Assembly: GCA_001874155.1 (NCBI GenBank)
Contig: MPDB01000002.1
Location: forward strand, 1-64,000
Origin: Vibrio sp. MedPE-SWchi
GTDB lineage: Bacteria > Pseudomonadota > Gammaproteobacteria > Enterobacterales > Vibrionaceae
DNA length: 64,000 nucleotides
Direction: 5' to 3'
The notes under the pieces are model-generated. The model was not told where the DNA came from and did no database searches. It saw only the letters and a list, made by a program, of their open reading frames with translations. Positions 47,240 to 56,901 of this stretch are shown one piece after another. Each line of letters begins with the position of its first letter. The first letter of the stretch is position 1. Made by a program: the position numbers and the translations under genes.

Positions 47240-47803
47240 ATGAGAATGTTTATTTTGGCATTTAGCCTGCTATTGCCCTTCACTATCAATGCCAGTGAGT
47301 TTGATGAAGCGTTAAAAGAATTTATCTCTTCTGATGTCAAAGTGATCATTGCAGATTCTGACGTTATCTCGGCGATCAATGCTCAGAATGAAAAACACAG
47401 TAACCTCACTGGCGATGAAATCATTGCCCTCGATAAAGAGTGGAGAAGTCAGGTGGGTCAATCGGAATCACCCCTCATCTCTAGCCTTTTAGAAAGTCAG
47501 TTATCGCAAAACCTATTGTCTATTCAAGAGCAAAGTGAAGGGGTAATTACCGAAATATTCGTGATGGACAACAAAGGGTTAAATGTCGCACAAAGCGCGA
47601 CCACATCTGATTACTGGCAAGGCGACGAAGCGAAGTGGCAAAAGACGTTCAAAGCGGGTTCAGATGCTTACCACATCAGTGAAATAGAAGAAGATGAATC
47701 AACGCAAATGTTTCAGGCGCAAGTGAGCTATGCGATTTCAGACCCAGCGTCGGGAGAAGTCATCGGCGCAATTACCGTTGGTGTCAATGTCGAAGAGCTG
47801 TAA
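47240..47803 (+). CDS. Periplasmic Cache-like (PDC sensor) protein
   Basis: A 187-residue protein with a signal peptide (residues 1-18, ending INA) and one Cache/PDC-type ligand-binding domain: ITEIFVMDNKGLNVAQS, TSDYWQGDEAKWQKTF and VIGAITVGVNVEEL are segments usual in extracytoplasmic sensor domains. It has no membrane anchor or signalling domain of its own. The chemoreceptor gene starts 21 bases later, so it probably acts as a soluble ligand-binding partner of that receptor. Ligand unknown. Confidence 0.78.
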   Translation: MRMFILAFSLLLPFTINASEFDEALKEFISSDVKVIIADSDVISAINAQNEKHSNLTGDEIIALDKEWRSQVGQSESPLISSLLESQLSQNLLSIQEQSEGVITEIFVMDNKGLNVAQSATTSDYWQGDEAKWQKTFKAGSDAYHISEIEEDESTQMFQAQVSYAISDPASGEVIGAITVGVNVEEL

Positions 47804-47824
47804 AAGCCGTAGGGAGTAATAACA

Positions 47825-49366
47825 GTGAAAATCAACAAACTTGTTGTAATCAGTGCTTCCACTCTATCGTTAGTCGCTATGGCCGCCATTTCATTTTTTG
47901 CCTGGCAAAGCAGTATTAGTGCTATTTACAGCCTAAACCAGTCATCTTATATAAAGTCGACACAGGTATTGAGTGAACAACTTGCAACACCCGTTCGCTT
48001 TAAAAAAATGGATAACATCAAAGAGAAGTTCCAGTCCGCCATCGAATCGAGCAAGGGGAGTCTAGAGAACGTCGCGATTTATCTGCCTGATAAATCGCTG
48101 TTTATCGACGCCAAGGGCTCAGCGAACGGTTTATTGGCAGGGGCAACGACGGAAACGTCTTCGATACTCACAGATACATCTGATGAATTCCATTACGGAA
48201 CACCTTTGGTGTCGGGCAAAAAGAATACGCTCGTGGGTTATCTTGTCACTGATTGGAATTTCAACCAAGCCAAAGAGTTAGGTAGCTCACTGACACAGCA
48301 GTCCCTTGTCATTGCATCAATCGCGATGGTGTTATCAATCTGCACTCTGGTGTTCTTACTGCGTAATCTCCTCACTCGTCCGTTAGAAGAGCTAAGCGTA
48401 TTGTGCACCGAGCTCAGTTCCGGTGACTGCAACTTAAGTAAGCGATTGAATTTCAAACATGATAATGAACTTGGTCAACTCGCCCAAAGCATGAACTTGT
48501 TCATTGAAAAAATGGAGAAAACCCTCACGCCTATCTATCAAGACTCTGAATCTGTCACTCAGATTTCCTTAGACTTGGACAAGCACCTTTCATCAATGAG
48601 CACCGAAATTGGGCATCAGCGCGATGAAATAAAAAGTACCGCTGATATTGGCCAGCAAACCCTCCAATCGGTCTCGATAGTGAGTGACAACACCACTCAC
48701 ACATCTGAGTCGTTAAAGCATGCCGTGACGAGTGCGAAGAGTGGTCAAACTCGGCTTCTCAGCGCACTGAATGAGAACCGAGTGATGGTTGAAAAAAGTG
48801 GTCATATTTCTGAATCGGCTGAAGAGGTGAATGCACAAGTACACAAGGTGACCGAGATACTGAGTATCATCCGAAACATCGCTGAGCAGACGAACTTGCT
48901 GGCTCTAAATGCCGCTATAGAAGCCGCTCGTGCTGGTGAGAATGGGCGCGGATTTGCGGTTGTGGCCGATGAAGTCAGAGCGCTAGCTGAAAAAACCTCG
49001 CACTCAACCAATCAAGTCGAGGAAATTTTAGGCAATCTAAGCACCGTATCTAGCAACCTGATTCAATTTACCAAAGAAGGAAACGAAGCGAGCCAGTCAA
49101 GCCTCACCTCTATAGAAGACACCGTGAACGATATTGAAACCGCTCTAAAAGACGTATCAAACGCCAATACGACCTGCCTCCAAATTACCCAAGCGTCGCA
49201 AGAACAAATGGCGTCTATGCAAGGGTTGGTGTCGCAAATGAGTAAAGTGGAGTCGAGGATAGACAGCCTAGTGATTGATTCACAAAACATAGGAGAGAGC
49301 AGTTCTAAACTGTTTGCTCAAGCCAGCAGCACAAGCCAACACTTGTCTTCTTGCAACTTATCTTAA
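47825..49366 (+). CDS. Methyl-accepting chemotaxis protein
   Basis: A 513-residue receptor. Membrane segments at about 8-30 and 160-180 bracket a periplasmic domain of only about 130 residues; a HAMP domain follows (about 180-235) and a long coiled-coil signalling domain with the highly conserved tip [19 protein letters not shown]. It lacks a C-terminal CheR-binding pentapeptide. Starts at GTG. Cotranscribed with the Cache-like secreted protein. Confidence 0.94.
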   Translation: MKINKLVVISASTLSLVAMAAISFFAWQSSISAIYSLNQSSYIKSTQVLSEQLATPVRFKKMDNIKEKFQSAIESSKGSLENVAIYLPDKSLFIDAKGSANGLLAGATTETSSILTDTSDEFHYGTPLVSGKKNTLVGYLVTDWNFNQAKELGSSLTQQSLVIASIAMVLSICTLVFLLRNLLTRPLEELSVLCTELSSGDCNLSKRLNFKHDNELGQLAQSMNLFIEKMEKTLTPIYQDSESVTQISLDLDKHLSSMSTEIGHQRDEIKSTADIGQQTLQSVSIVSDNTTHTSESLKHAVTSAKSGQTRLLSALNENRVMVEKSGHISESAEEVNAQVHKVTEILSIIRNIAEQTNLLALNAAIEAARAGENGRGFAVVADEVRALAEKTSHSTNQVEEILGNLSTVSSNLIQFTKEGNEASQSSLTSIEDTVNDIETALKDVSNANTTCLQITQASQEQMASMQGLVSQMSKVESRIDSLVIDSQNIGESSSKLFAQASSTSQHLSSCNLS

Positions 49367-49452
49367 CGCTAACCCTTTATTAAATTGGGGTATTTATAGA
49401 AAAGGAACTTCGATATTATAGTTTGATACTAAGGACTTAAATTGGAGCCATT

Positions 49453-50058
49453 ATGGCCGACTCAAACACCAAGGAAACACGTCATAAAGCTCGTCAACAA
49501 AAGGTAAAGGAACAAGTTGATGAGCGCGTTGCTGCGGCACAAGAAGAGAAAGGGCTATTGCTGGTTATCACGGGTAATGGCAAAGGTAAATCGACCTCTG
49601 GCTTTGGAACGATTGCTCGTGCAGTCGGACATGGCTTTAACTGCTCTGTAGCTCAATTTATAAAGGGCACGTGGGACAACGGTGAGAAGAATCTTCTTGA
49701 AAAGCTTGGCGTTGAGTTTCAAGTGATGGCAACGGGTTTTACTTGGGAAACACAAGATAAAACCGCCGATACTCTCGCTGCGCAAAAGGTGTGGCAAGAA
49801 TGTAAGCGCATGCTTGAGGATGAATCGATAGATGTGATTCTATTTGATGAGCTGACGTACATGGTGACCTATGGGTACATTGAACTTGATGAGGTGATAG
49901 AAGCCCTAAGTAACCGACCAAAAATGCAATCCGTAATTATCACAGGGCGTGCAGCGCACAGAAGCCTAATCGAGCTTGCTGATACGGTTTCAGAGGTGAA
50001 GAACGTCAAGCATGCTTTTGAATCTGGGGTAAAAGCCCTCAAAGGTGTCGACTGGTAA
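49453..50058 (+). CDS. btuR: Cob(I)yrinic acid a,c-diamide adenosyltransferase
   Basis: A 201-residue CobO/BtuR/CobA enzyme that transfers adenosyl from ATP to cob(I)alamin precursors. The P-loop is GNGKGKST near residue 38-45, with VAQFIKGTW, VILFDELTYM and ITGRAAH motifs. Length fits. No cobalamin riboswitch can fit in the 86 bases upstream, and no other corrinoid gene is near, so it probably serves salvage. Confidence 0.94.
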   Translation: MADSNTKETRHKARQQKVKEQVDERVAAAQEEKGLLLVITGNGKGKSTSGFGTIARAVGHGFNCSVAQFIKGTWDNGEKNLLEKLGVEFQVMATGFTWETQDKTADTLAAQKVWQECKRMLEDESIDVILFDELTYMVTYGYIELDEVIEALSNRPKMQSVIITGRAAHRSLIELADTVSEVKNVKHAFESGVKALKGVDW

Positions 50059-50104
50059 CAGAGCAACGCCAAGACCAACACAAAGGTCAATGAAAAAGTA
50101 AGCG

Positions 50105-50130
50105 AAAGGACTGCATATTGTAGTCCTTTT
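50105..50130 (+). terminator. btuR terminator
   Basis: AAAGGACT and AGTCCTTT form the stem, followed by T residues, 46 bases downstream of the gene. Confidence 0.85.
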
Positions 50131-50410
50131 TAATTGCGTGTTCACAACCAAATGCCACTTACCTTTTAACCAACCTGATCCGCATTCGACCACACTCACT
50201 CATGTGAGAACTCCATACCCAACATCGAGCGGTTTCCTTTTCAGTGCGTCATCTAAGGACAGCTAAGGTAGACAAGCCATTATTCACCTTATGATGTGAT
50301 CGTTAATCTCTACCTATTCGTATTCCTCTAGGCTGTCACACTTAAGCAGTCAAATATAAGCAATCACATATGAGTAATCACGATTAAGTAAAAACAATTG
50401 AGACTAAATA
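50131..50410. other. Intergenic region before the pterin cluster
   Basis: Upstream region of the SDR-fol cluster. Near 50346-50390 a loosely repeated element (AAGCAGTCA, AAGCAATCA, GAGTAATCA) precedes the first gene. No gene or firm operator recognised. Confidence 0.4.
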
Positions 50411-51175
50411 ATGGATGCACCAGAAGGTAATACCACGATTAAAAACATCGCCATAATTGGAAGCTCAGGGGCTATAGGGTCTGCATTAACCCAACAACTT
50501 TCTGTCGAGCATCCTCATGCCCATATTCACGCTTTTTCCCGAAGCGGCACGACGTTCAATGATAGCCTTCACACCCAACCCCAAAGCTCTAATATCAGTT
50601 ATCACGGCATCGATTATCGTGACAAAAGTATTGAGGAAGCGGCATCTATTGCGTCTGAAATGTTGAAACTGGACATGGTTTTAGTCACCACTGGCATTTT
50701 GCATGGTGACAATTTGAAGCCGGAAAAATCACTCAAAGACCTATCCGCAAGACAGTTTCAACACATCTTTGAAGTAAATACGATTACCCCTGCTCTAGTC
50801 GCAAAGCACTTCATTCCTCAATTAAACAAAGAACAACCCAGCTACCTCGCTGCCCTTTCAGCGCGAGTTGGAAGCATTTCAGATAACCACTCAGGTGGAT
50901 GGTACGCTTACCGAGCCTCAAAAGCGGCCTTGAATATGATCCTTAAAACGGCATCAATAGAAGCGAAACGAACTCACCCAAACTCTATCGTTGTCGGGTT
51001 ACACCCAGGCACTGTCGACAGCGCTCTTTCTAAGCCATTCCAGCGCAATGTCCCTAAAGAAAAACTGTTTAGCGCAGACTACTCAGCCCGTTGCTTGCTC
51101 AAGGTCCTTGATTCTCTTTCACCGCAACAAAGTGGCAAAATATTCGCTTGGGATGGCACAGAAATAGCTCCTTAA
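50411..51175 (+). CDS. Short-chain dehydrogenase/reductase next to fol genes
   Basis: A 254-residue SDR with cofactor loop GSSGAIGS near residue 15, catalytic ALSARVGS and YRASK as YxxxK, and the end IFAWDGTEIAP. It resembles the other CsgA-like SDR in this window (30481-31167), including the terminal DGTEI. Lies 68 bases upstream of folK in the same direction. Substrate not known; a pterin or quinonoid role by context is only a guess. Confidence 0.87.
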   Translation: MDAPEGNTTIKNIAIIGSSGAIGSALTQQLSVEHPHAHIHAFSRSGTTFNDSLHTQPQSSNISYHGIDYRDKSIEEAASIASEMLKLDMVLVTTGILHGDNLKPEKSLKDLSARQFQHIFEVNTITPALVAKHFIPQLNKEQPSYLAALSARVGSISDNHSGGWYAYRASKAALNMILKTASIEAKRTHPNSIVVGLHPGTVDSALSKPFQRNVPKEKLFSADYSARCLLKVLDSLSPQQSGKIFAWDGTEIAP

Positions 51176-51243
51176 AAATAGTACTTTAAAAAATAATGCC
51201 TTAAATAAAAACGCTTACCTAAATACAACAAAGTAGAGGTTTT

Positions 51244-51747
51244 ATGCATACCGTATTCGTTAGCATTGGCAGTAACATTCGCCGAGAACACCATGTGACT
51301 GAGGCTCTTAATGATCTTCAACAGAGATTTACTCAGCTGAACGTATCCCCTGCTTATGATTGTGAACCCATCGGCTTTGTTGGGGATAATTTTTTAAATC
51401 TGGTTGTGGGGTTTCAGTGCAGCTTAAGGGTTGGAGAGCTCGCCACACTTCTTCGTTTAATCGAAGATAACAACGATCGGGTAAGAGAAGGGCCAAAGTT
51501 CGCTTCGCGTACACTTGATCTCGATATACTCACCTACGATGACCAAGTCGGGCACATAGAGGGGGTTGAACTGCCAAGAGGCGAGATAACTCACAACGCC
51601 TTTGTTTTGCGACCACTGGCTGATATCGCAGCGAATCACATTCACCCCACTACGGGAAAGACATACCAGCAGCTATGGGATAACTACGATAAAGAAAGCC
51701 AGATATTGAGCGAGTCGAGTTTTACATGGTGCCCAAACTGGCTATAA
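51244..51747 (+). CDS. folK: HPPK, hydroxymethyl-dihydropterin pyrophosphokinase
   Basis: A 167-residue enzyme that pyrophosphorylates 6-hydroxymethyl-7,8-dihydropterin in folate synthesis. SIGSNIRRE at the start and the REGPKFASRTLDLDIL signature with catalytic Asp pair are clear. An AGAGG ribosome site precedes ATG 51244. Vibrio usually also has folK next to panB elsewhere, so this may be a second copy tied to folX-folE-folM. Confidence 0.9.
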   Translation: MHTVFVSIGSNIRREHHVTEALNDLQQRFTQLNVSPAYDCEPIGFVGDNFLNLVVGFQCSLRVGELATLLRLIEDNNDRVREGPKFASRTLDLDILTYDDQVGHIEGVELPRGEITHNAFVLRPLADIAANHIHPTTGKTYQQLWDNYDKESQILSESSFTWCPNWL

Positions 51748-51861
51748 CCTCGGCATCAGCACCGCTGAAACAGTACTGATTTCATACTGAATTTTCAAAT
51801 TATGATCCTTTTTCCATGGCGCTTCGTATCTAACTGTACTGTCAAGCGATTGGAATATCCT

Positions 51862-52233
51862 ATGAATCACAATGCGATCATCACCATTACCAACCTTAGG
51901 CTCCGCACTTTCATTGGCTTTAATGAAGAAGAGAAAAACAAGCAGCAAGACATTATTATCAATGCGGAGATCCACTACCCCGCCAACAACCTTTGCCTTA
52001 CTGATGACATCGACAACGCGCTGAACTACAAAAGTATCTGTAAGAGCATTATCTCACACGTAGAATCCGGGCGTTTTCTTTTGCTCGAAAAACTCACCAG
52101 CGACGTACTTGGGCTGTGTATTGACCACCCCTGGGTCAGCTATGCACAAGTCAAGATTGATAAGCCTCATGCCCTTCGTTTTGCAGACTCAGTGTCGTTA
52201 ACGCTCAACTACCACGCAGAATCGGGAGACTAA
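51862..52233 (+). CDS. folX: Dihydroneopterin triphosphate 2'-epimerase
   Basis: A 123-residue FolB/FolX-type protein. The opening [20 protein letters not shown] and the end [13 protein letters not shown] match FolX more than FolB. It epimerises dihydroneopterin triphosphate to the monapterin form. The ATG at 51862 gives the E. coli-like length of about 120; a longer frame from 51802 has no ribosome site. Two bases separate its stop from folE. Confidence 0.88.
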   Translation: MNHNAIITITNLRLRTFIGFNEEEKNKQQDIIINAEIHYPANNLCLTDDIDNALNYKSICKSIISHVESGRFLLLEKLTSDVLGLCIDHPWVSYAQVKIDKPHALRFADSVSLTLNYHAESGD

Positions 52234-52235
52234 CA

Positions 52236-52874
52236 ATGATTACATTAGAAGCCCAACAAGTTAGAGACACGCTCATTGCTCAAGGTCTTGAGACCCCATT
52301 GCTGCCAACGGAAATGACCGCAGATGAGAAATACAATCGAATTCGAGGCCTGCTGACTGAAGTCGTCAGTACATTAGGGTTAGATTTAAGCGATGACAGC
52401 TTGGCAGAAACCCCTCACCGTATCGCGAAGATGTATGTCCATGAAATCTTCTCCGGCCTTGATTATGAAAACTTTCCTAAGATAAGCGTTATCGAGAACA
52501 AAATGTCAGTTGACGAGATGGTTAAGGTATCCAACATTAATCTCACCTCAACTTGCGAACATCACTTCATCACCATTGATGGGTTAGCACAGGTCGCTTA
52601 CATTCCTGAATCGAAAATCATTGGCCTATCCAAAATTAATCGAATCGTGCGTTTCTTCGCTCAACGACCTCAGGTACAAGAGCGCTTGACCCAGCAAATT
52701 CTCGTTGCTATCCAAGCATTAACAGAAACGGAGAATGTAGCTGTCTCAATCAATGCGACACATTACTGCGTAAAATCCAGAGGTGTGATGGACACCAATT
52801 CAGCAACTTCCACCACCGCATTAGGGGGAATATTCAAAACGAATCCTCAGACTCGAGCGGAGTTTCTGCGATGA
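52236..52874 (+). CDS. folE: GTP cyclohydrolase I
   Basis: A 212-residue type I enzyme that converts GTP to dihydroneopterin triphosphate. Zinc and active-site segments [14 protein letters not shown] and [13 protein letters not shown], and [20 protein letters not shown], are intact. Coupled to folX upstream and folM downstream (ATGA overlap). It supplies the substrate for FolX. Confidence 0.95.
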   Translation: MITLEAQQVRDTLIAQGLETPLLPTEMTADEKYNRIRGLLTEVVSTLGLDLSDDSLAETPHRIAKMYVHEIFSGLDYENFPKISVIENKMSVDEMVKVSNINLTSTCEHHFITIDGLAQVAYIPESKIIGLSKINRIVRFFAQRPQVQERLTQQILVAIQALTETENVAVSINATHYCVKSRGVMDTNSATSTTALGGIFKTNPQTRAEFLR

Positions 52875-53632
52875 TTAACCCAATGATGAGCAGCCCTATA
52901 TTGATAACAGGTGTGGGCAAGCGGTTGGGCTTTTCATTGGCCCAGCGATTACTAAATGAAGGATATAGCGTCATTGGCACCTATAGAACGGAACGCCAAG
53001 AGTTGGAAGAGTTACGCGCTTCTGGCGCTGACTTATATCAGGTCGATTTTTACCAAGCAGGTGCGTTAGAGCATTTCTTAGACAACGTAATAACCGACTA
53101 CACCAGCATTCGGGCGATCGTACACAATGCTTCTGACTGGTTACCTGATAGCAATTTACCTGATAAGAAGTTACCTGATAGTAAAGTAACGGAAGAGCTC
53201 TCCTCGGCAGAGATCATGAATAGGATGATGACCATTCACGCTGCCGTGCCTTATCAAATTAACTTAGCCTTAAAAGAGCTATTAGGTTGCCATGAGCCGT
53301 CTTCCGACATCATACATATCAGCGATTACGTGGCAGAGAAAGGGAGTAAAAAACACATCGCCTACGCAGCAAGCAAAGCCGCTTTAAATAACCTAACACT
53401 CTCTTTTTCTGCGCTGCTAGCGCCAAAAGTGAAGGTCAATACCATTTCACCCGCTCTGATTAAATTCAATGAGCAAGATACTGATCAATATAAGGAGAAA
53501 GCGGTTCAAAAGGCTCTGATTCAGTCAGAGGCAGGATTTGACGAGATTATCGATGGCGTCCTATTTATTTTGTCGAGCCACTATATGACCGGAAGGAATT
53601 TGAACTTAGATGGTGGGCGTCATCTAAAATAA
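52871..53632 (+). CDS. folM: Dihydromonapterin reductase
   Basis: A 253-residue SDR. The cofactor loop [11 protein letters not shown] replaces the usual TGxxxGxG in a way typical of FolM, with YAASKAAL as YxxxK and NLDGGRHL at the end. FolM reduces dihydromonapterin to tetrahydromonapterin, the cofactor of bacterial phenylalanine hydroxylase. Last gene of the coupled folX-folE-folM set, ended by a hairpin terminator. Confidence 0.9.
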   Translation: MINPMMSSPILITGVGKRLGFSLAQRLLNEGYSVIGTYRTERQELEELRASGADLYQVDFYQAGALEHFLDNVITDYTSIRAIVHNASDWLPDSNLPDKKLPDSKVTEELSSAEIMNRMMTIHAAVPYQINLALKELLGCHEPSSDIIHISDYVAEKGSKKHIAYAASKAALNNLTLSFSALLAPKVKVNTISPALIKFNEQDTDQYKEKAVQKALIQSEAGFDEIIDGVLFILSSHYMTGRNLNLDGGRHLK

Positions 53633-53663
53633 CAGGATCGGATTCGTTCATCACATAAAAGAG

Positions 53664-53690
53664 AAAGGGCTGCATCATGCAACCCCTTTA
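53664..53690. terminator. Terminator between folM and asmA-like gene
   Basis: AAAGGG-TGCAT / ATGCA-CCCTTT near-perfect stem with a single mismatched pair between convergent genes; T run on the plus strand is short. Confidence 0.7.
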
Positions 53691-53716
53691 ACTCTACATT
53701 CACAACAGAATAAAGC

Positions 53717-55909
53717 TTAGTTGAATAAGCCTTTCAGAGCGCCACGGATTTTTTCCTTGGTTTTCTCATCACCAATCTTGTCTCCGTATTTTTCTTCAAG
53801 CTTATTCAGGCCGCGATCGATCTCTTTCTCGGCTTTTTGCTTCAATACGTCATCAAAGATCAACGAGAACTGAGGCTGAGTCCATGCACCATGAATACGG
53901 ATAGGAATCGTCACGTCTTTCAGTTCATCGATATCTTTTCCGCCTTGCCCTTTAAGAGTACCAACAACAGAAGTACTGATCGTCATATCAACCGTTTCGT
54001 TAATATAATTCGCCTGCCCCTCTCCTCTCACTCGAAGTAGCGGAGACTGAGCAGTCAGGTTATTCGTTGTCATCACCCCTTTATTCAATTTCAGTGTGGC
54101 CTTCATTGCACTGAAATCCGTTTTTTGAGGGACTTCTTCTTGCTCTACTTTTTCACCGGTAAATCTTGCGTAATTCACTCGGATCAATTGAGCGACATTT
54201 ATTCCGTTCACTGCACCATCTTCAAAATTGATGTCAATTGTGCCCACTAGATTCTTTTTGATGCCTGTTGGCGTCAAGCTTTTCCCCTTAATATCGACAT
54301 CAATATTACCCGTGCCTTCAAGCTTATCTACCTCGGCTACATCTTTAAGTAGCGGCAGTACTTTCACACCCTTGATGCGTTTTTTTGCGGTATAGCTGGC
54401 TGGTGACTTTCGAGCATCCAACTTCGCGGTTGCCTGAATTGAGCCGTCATAAAGCTTTGAACTGAACGAAGAGAGCTCAGCGATGCCTCGATTCACAGAG
54501 AAGTTAGTCGTCACCTCTTGCATTTTGGCGTTGCTCGCTTTGAACTTATCGATAACGATTGACCCTTTTACATCCAGCGTTTTCAAAGCGCTTAGATCCG
54601 GTTCAACTTCTGCTGAATTGCCTTTCGCCGAAGAAGATGGTTGAGTTGTAGCCGTCTCAGAACCGCTAGCTTCAGCAGGGTTTGTACTCGCTGTACCTTG
54701 AGATGCACCCGATGTTTGACCAAGGCCTAAGAACTCATCTAAATCGATATTTGGGCTGTGAAGGTTAAAGCGTACTTTAGGAATATCAAGCAATGTTACG
54801 TCGGCTTTTCCATCTAACTCAATGCTGTTGGCCGTCAGTTTTTCTAGAATGAACTGTAAGTGGTTTTTCGTAAGATCAAAGCTCAAGTCCGATGCCATAT
54901 CTACCTTCATCGGGTTTTGTGGCAGAGAGTCACCCTTAAAGTTAGCATCCAGGGTTAGCTTGTTGAGCTGAAGCATCGACATTGCGCTATCGATGCTTAA
55001 TTCGCCCGTTCCTTTCATATCTAATTCTAGGCCGGCTGCATTACCGTTAACGTTGTACGTTAGGTTATTGACCTTATCAAATTCAAACGTATCTAAACCG
55101 ATCTTCGCCGTTTCTATGGTATTCGTCGGATCGCTAAAGCTGGCATCAAGGGCGATATTTCGAAGCGCGTAGCGAGCAAAGCCTGTCGCAAGGTTAAACT
55201 CAGCTTGCCCATTTGCTGCAAACGTCTGTTGATTGTTTTGTCCTTTCACGGCGAAAGTAGCGGTCGTCCAGCTATCAAATTCAAACTGCGACAGGCCAAG
55301 TGACATATCGTACAGTTTCGTAAACGAGCCAGCTTGATGATCTTGAATATCGACGATGCCGTTAGATACCGTCACACCCGCAAGGTTGATCGTCCAAGCG
55401 GCCGCTGCACTCTCCCCAGAAGCGGTTGGCTCTGGAGAACTTTGAGAGGTATCCGATGAGCTTGATTGAGCGTCAGAAGCTGTGTTTGTCTGTTCTGCAG
55501 ATGTCGCATCATTTTGAGCCTGTGTGAGCACATCAATATTACGCGCACCTGATTTCAGCGTTTCCAGATAAAATTCCGCGCCGTCGAGTGTTATGTTGCC
55601 AATTTCAAGTTGCTGATCAAAGAGAGGCATCACTGAAACATCAACACCGATAGTGTCAACTTTGAATAAGTTAGGCTGACTAAAGCCTTGTGGGTTCTTT
55701 AATTCTGTCTTCCCAAGCTCAAAGCCAATAGAAGGAAAAAACTGCCAGCTGATATCACCCTCTATGACGAGATCCAAGCCAGTGTGTTGTTTCGCCTGCT
55801 CTACAATAAGCGGCTTAAACTGGTTCGGGTTAACGAGGAGAATCAGGGCTGCAATCGCAATGAAAATAGCGAGCAGTGGGATGGCAATGAACAAAAACAG
55901 TTTTTTCAT
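53717..55909 (-). CDS. asmA: AsmA family protein
   Basis: A 730-residue protein with an N-terminal membrane anchor (about residues 4-26) and a long periplasmic beta-rich region of the AsmA/TamB-like repeat type. The start FKPLIVEQAKQHTGLDLVIEGDISWQF is the family signature, and the DUF3971-like C-terminus has GTIDINFEDGAVNG. Two low-complexity Ser/Thr/Gln-rich linkers (about 130-165 and 400-435) interrupt it. AsmA-like proteins are thought to conduct phospholipids between membranes. It sits near udk as in E. coli. Confidence 0.92.
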   Translation of the reverse strand: MKKLFLFIAIPLLAIFIAIAALILLVNPNQFKPLIVEQAKQHTGLDLVIEGDISWQFFPSIGFELGKTELKNPQGFSQPNLFKVDTIGVDVSVMPLFDQQLEIGNITLDGAEFYLETLKSGARNIDVLTQAQNDATSAEQTNTASDAQSSSSDTSQSSPEPTASGESAAAAWTINLAGVTVSNGIVDIQDHQAGSFTKLYDMSLGLSQFEFDSWTTATFAVKGQNNQQTFAANGQAEFNLATGFARYALRNIALDASFSDPTNTIETAKIGLDTFEFDKVNNLTYNVNGNAAGLELDMKGTGELSIDSAMSMLQLNKLTLDANFKGDSLPQNPMKVDMASDLSFDLTKNHLQFILEKLTANSIELDGKADVTLLDIPKVRFNLHSPNIDLDEFLGLGQTSGASQGTASTNPAEASGSETATTQPSSSAKGNSAEVEPDLSALKTLDVKGSIVIDKFKASNAKMQEVTTNFSVNRGIAELSSFSSKLYDGSIQATAKLDARKSPASYTAKKRIKGVKVLPLLKDVAEVDKLEGTGNIDVDIKGKSLTPTGIKKNLVGTIDINFEDGAVNGINVAQLIRVNYARFTGEKVEQEEVPQKTDFSAMKATLKLNKGVMTTNNLTAQSPLLRVRGEGQANYINETVDMTISTSVVGTLKGQGGKDIDELKDVTIPIRIHGAWTQPQFSLIFDDVLKQKAEKEIDRGLNKLEEKYGDKIGDEKTKEKIRGALKGLFN

Positions 55910-55966
55910 TAGCTTTTTCCTTGCTTGAGGTAATTCCTTTCAATCATTGTCTAGGAATTGGAAAAA

Positions 55967-55997
55967 AGAAAGTGGCACTTAAAGTGCCACTTCTTTT
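55967..55997 (-). terminator. Terminator after udk
   Basis: AGAAAGTGGCACTT and AAGTGCCACTTCT pair with a tiny loop. Minus-strand T run (TTCTTTTTTCC) follows the stem. Confidence 0.85.
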
Positions 55998-56100
55998 AAT
56001 AAAAATAAAGACTCTACGGTCAACAAAACGTGAGAATCCAATCTTTTTATCTATCAATCGTTTAAGGGGTTACTGCCAGAATGAAAAAGCAGTCTTTCCT

Positions 56101-56742
56101 TTACGCTTTGAGTAATTTCGCAATGTGTGCTTTTAGTACATCGATGGCGATACGGTTTTTACCACCACGCGGTACGATAATATCGGCGTATTGCTTAGAC
56201 GGCTCAATGAACTGCATGAACATAGGTCGAACAGTATCTTGATATTGCTTTAGCACTGATTCCATTGAACGACCACGTTCTTCTACATCACGCTTTACGC
56301 GGCGAAGTAAGCAAATATCCAGTGGCGTATCCATAAATACCGTCGCGTGCATAAGGTCACGCAAACGAGGATCCGTCAGAAGCAGAATGCCTTCTAATAT
56401 AATCACTTTCTTTGGCGTCAATGTGGTCGTGTTTTCAGTACGAGTATGCTCTGTATAGCTGTACTCAGGAACTTCAACAGCATCACCTTTAATCAAGTCC
56501 TTCAGGTGCTCACACAACAAATCATGATCCAGCGCTTTTGGGTGGTCGTAGTTTGTTTTAACGCGTTCTTCCATGCTCAGGTGAGTTTGATCGTTGTAAT
56601 AGCAGTCTTCCGTGATAACACCAATTTGGTCAAATCCTACCTTGGCACATAGCTCTTTATAAACAGTACTTGCAATAAGACTCTTACCAGAAGCCGATGC
56701 GCCAGCAATTCCGATGATGACACATTGATTATTCTCAGACAT
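56101..56742 (-). CDS. udk: Uridine/cytidine kinase
   Basis: A 213-residue kinase of pyrimidine salvage. The P-loop [11 protein letters not shown] is at residues 10-20, EDCYYND in the substrate site, and the [12 protein letters not shown] segment is conserved. Length equals E. coli Udk. Separated from mrp by 160 bases and oriented with it, as in other gamma-proteobacteria. Confidence 0.96.
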   Translation of the reverse strand: MSENNQCVIIGIAGASASGKSLIASTVYKELCAKVGFDQIGVITEDCYYNDQTHLSMEERVKTNYDHPKALDHDLLCEHLKDLIKGDAVEVPEYSYTEHTRTENTTTLTPKKVIILEGILLLTDPRLRDLMHATVFMDTPLDICLLRRVKRDVEERGRSMESVLKQYQDTVRPMFMQFIEPSKQYADIIVPRGGKNRIAIDVLKAHIAKLLKA

Positions 56743-56901
56743 TTTTACACCCAGTGATGATTTGGAGGAACAGATAAACGGCCTGATTATAGGGAGTTCA
56801 CTCTATAGATTCTAGTCGTCCATTGACTTAATTGTCAGCTTTTAAATAAATAGAATAACAAACCATCATGTAATCGATTGCTTGGCATATAAGGGGCTGT
56901 T

